In this document: positions 32,459 to 33,388 of the stretch, piece by piece
Position numbering within the stretch: position 1 is the first letter of the stretch
How the letters are laid out: each line of letters starts with the position of its first letter
From: Gammaproteobacteria bacterium
GTDB lineage: Bacteria > Pseudomonadota > Gammaproteobacteria > Steroidobacterales > GCA-2729495
Assembly: GCA_019454675.1 (NCBI GenBank)
Contig: JACFNV010000004.1
Coordinates: 23,309 to 56,696, forward strand
Length of the DNA stretch: 33,388 bases
Reading direction: 5' to 3'
Program-made: the position numbers and the translations under genes
Notes under the pieces: generated by a model
Told to the model about the DNA's origin: nothing
What the model saw: the letters and a program-made list of their open reading frames with translations, nothing else
Databases searched by the model: none

Positions 32459-33217
32459 TTAACATGTATTTACCGGGTTAATAATCTTTGCGTGTACAGC
32501 TAAGGCTACTGCATGCGTTCGATTTGCAGCCCCGAGTTTTTTGATGGCTGATTTAAGATGAAAGTTAATCGTATGCACAGACCGACCGACAAGATGCGCA
32601 ATTTCCTTATCGGTCAGTCCACGTGCAGTCCATTGCAGGCATTCTGTCTCACGTGGTGAAAGTGGGGATGCGGTGGTCCATTGGCGGTTGCGGTCGATGC
32701 CATCGAAGAAATTCTCAACAATTCTCTGTAGCGAATTAGCGATCGCTCCGTCAACGAGATGCTGTGTTTCATTTTTTGAAAACCAACTGATACAGCCGAG
32801 TTGTCCAAAGGACAGCGGTGTAACGACCGTTACGCCGCTGCAGATGTCGAAATTATGCATGTACTGAATGGTTTCAAGTTCTTCGGATGTGAGGCCTCTC
32901 TTGGCATACGCAGCGTTTGATGCGGGAAGAAGCCAGCTATGAATACGCCTATTCTTGCGGCGAGCTAGGCGTGCCGGAAAATTAGACGCATGGCCTTTTG
33001 TTATCCATCCGTCAACGAAATTGGGTGGCCAGCCAAATCGTAGCGCCCAATTCTCGCCATCTACTATCGTTGGTAATACTGGCTGCGTCATTTCCTCACG
33101 GAAGCCTACGGCCTGCAAGCCCAACAATCCCGGTGTCTCGGCGAGAATGCATAAACACTGATATGCAGTTGTAGCTAGCTTTAGCTCACTCGCAATTACG
33201 TCAAGCGAGGTGGTCAT
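32459..33217 (-). CDS. LuxR-family regulator with altered autoinducer pocket (LuxR solo)
   Basis: The 252-aa protein has an N-terminal autoinducer-binding-type domain (about 15-165) and a C-terminal LuxR/GerE helix-turn-helix (about 184-240: LSPRETECLQWTARGLTDKE then IAHLVGRSVHTINFHLK). Against the pocket of TraR-type AHL receptors I align W57 with F67, Y61 with W71, D70 with F80, P71 with P81 and W85 with W95. Three of the canonical ligand contacts are thus replaced while spacing is kept. No luxI-type synthase is seen. I prefer the ATG at 33217; a TTG two codons earlier is possible. The gene is much more AT-rich than the chromosomal core and lies beside an IS remnant, which suggests horizontal acquisition. 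The signal and targets are unknown. Confidence 0.9.
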   Translation of the reverse strand: MTTSLDVIASELKLATTAYQCLCILAETPGLLGLQAVGFREEMTQPVLPTIVDGENWALRFGWPPNFVDGWITKGHASNFPARLARRKNRRIHSWLLPASNAAYAKRGLTSEELETIQYMHNFDICSGVTVVTPLSFGQLGCISWFSKNETQHLVDGAIANSLQRIVENFFDGIDRNRQWTTASPLSPRETECLQWTARGLTDKEIAHLVGRSVHTINFHLKSAIKKLGAANRTHAVALAVHAKIINPVNTC

Positions 33218-33388
33218 TATCAATTCTGTCCACTGAGCGGTCGTCCCTACTGATTCTGGTAGTGGCTTTAAATGTGATCGATCGATTAACTGAATAACAC
33301 GAGGAGATAATTTTATTAAAAAGTGTGCAGTTTTTAGGGAACCTCTGAACTACCGGTCATGATCACGGTGCCGTCCATGCGAGCACGA
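33218..33388. other. AT-rich upstream region of the LuxR gene and possible IS end at the window edge
   Basis: No gene is seen. The region contains a palindromic ATCGATCGAT-type tract near 33277-33286, an AT-rich stretch (33305-33320) suitable for promoters, and GGGAACCTCTGAAC (33338-33351). The last resembles the terminal repeats of some IS5-type elements and may mark an insertion sequence running out of the window. I see no good lux-box. Confidence 0.3.

Noticed and set aside
33330..33380. A lux-box upstream of the LuxR gene (ACCGGTCATGATCACGGT)
   Set aside because: The arms do not form a proper 18-20 bp inverted repeat and the position is far from any clear promoter.

Overview
The window is chromosomal DNA from a GC-rich gammaproteobacterium. 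I cannot name the genus. The evidence is the gene order: ftsY-ftsE-ftsX with rpoH, rsmD-coaD-(ggt)-mutM, rpmB-rpmG next to radC-coaBC-dut, pyrE divergent from a Crc/exonuclease III-type gene, trmB, and asmA-mutY. These blocks resemble those of pseudomonads, and also fit Xanthomonadales/Nevskiales-like lineages. Both tRNA genes encode their CCA ends. Most of the window is dense housekeeping DNA with many 4-base start/stop overlaps (GTGA or ATGA).

Region 1 (1-10740, nearly all on the minus strand). The tail of an OmpA-like gene converges on rpoH across a perfect bidirectional terminator. Upstream of rpoH is a perfect CIRCE element, the binding site of the HrcA repressor. Elsewhere ftsX is normally followed directly by rpoH. 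Here a complete type I restriction-modification locus (hsdM, hsdS, hsdR) with an embedded YefM/YoeB-type toxin-antitoxin pair lies between them, so I read this as an inserted defence island. The hsdS gene is a mosaic, with AT-richer recognition domains between GC-rich conserved helices.

Region 2 (10741-24820). rsmD-coaD-ggt forms one tightly coupled plus-strand unit facing mutM. Next come a small orphan coiled-coil gene and two tandem Crp/Fnr-type regulators. Their upstream region holds a palindromic site and what may be a divergent small RNA ending in a strong terminator. Then follow rpmB-rpmG, radC, coaBC-dut, a DUF4124 gene, pyrE, a Crc-locus exonuclease III homologue with an intact active site, an AmpG-like permease, a DUF6763-like gene and trmB.

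Region 3 (24821-31171). tRNA-Gly(CCC), a DHA2-type MFS exporter, a CrcB/FluC fluoride channel, a small membrane protein, a large AsmA-family protein, mutY and tRNA-Phe(GAA).

Region 4 (31172-33388). An accessory strip begins right after tRNA-Phe and becomes AT-rich further in. It holds a second toxin-antitoxin pair, a badly decayed IS3-family transposase, and a LuxR-type regulator whose ligand pocket departs from the acyl-homoserine-lactone consensus. No autoinducer synthase is visible. The window ends in a possible insertion-sequence terminus.
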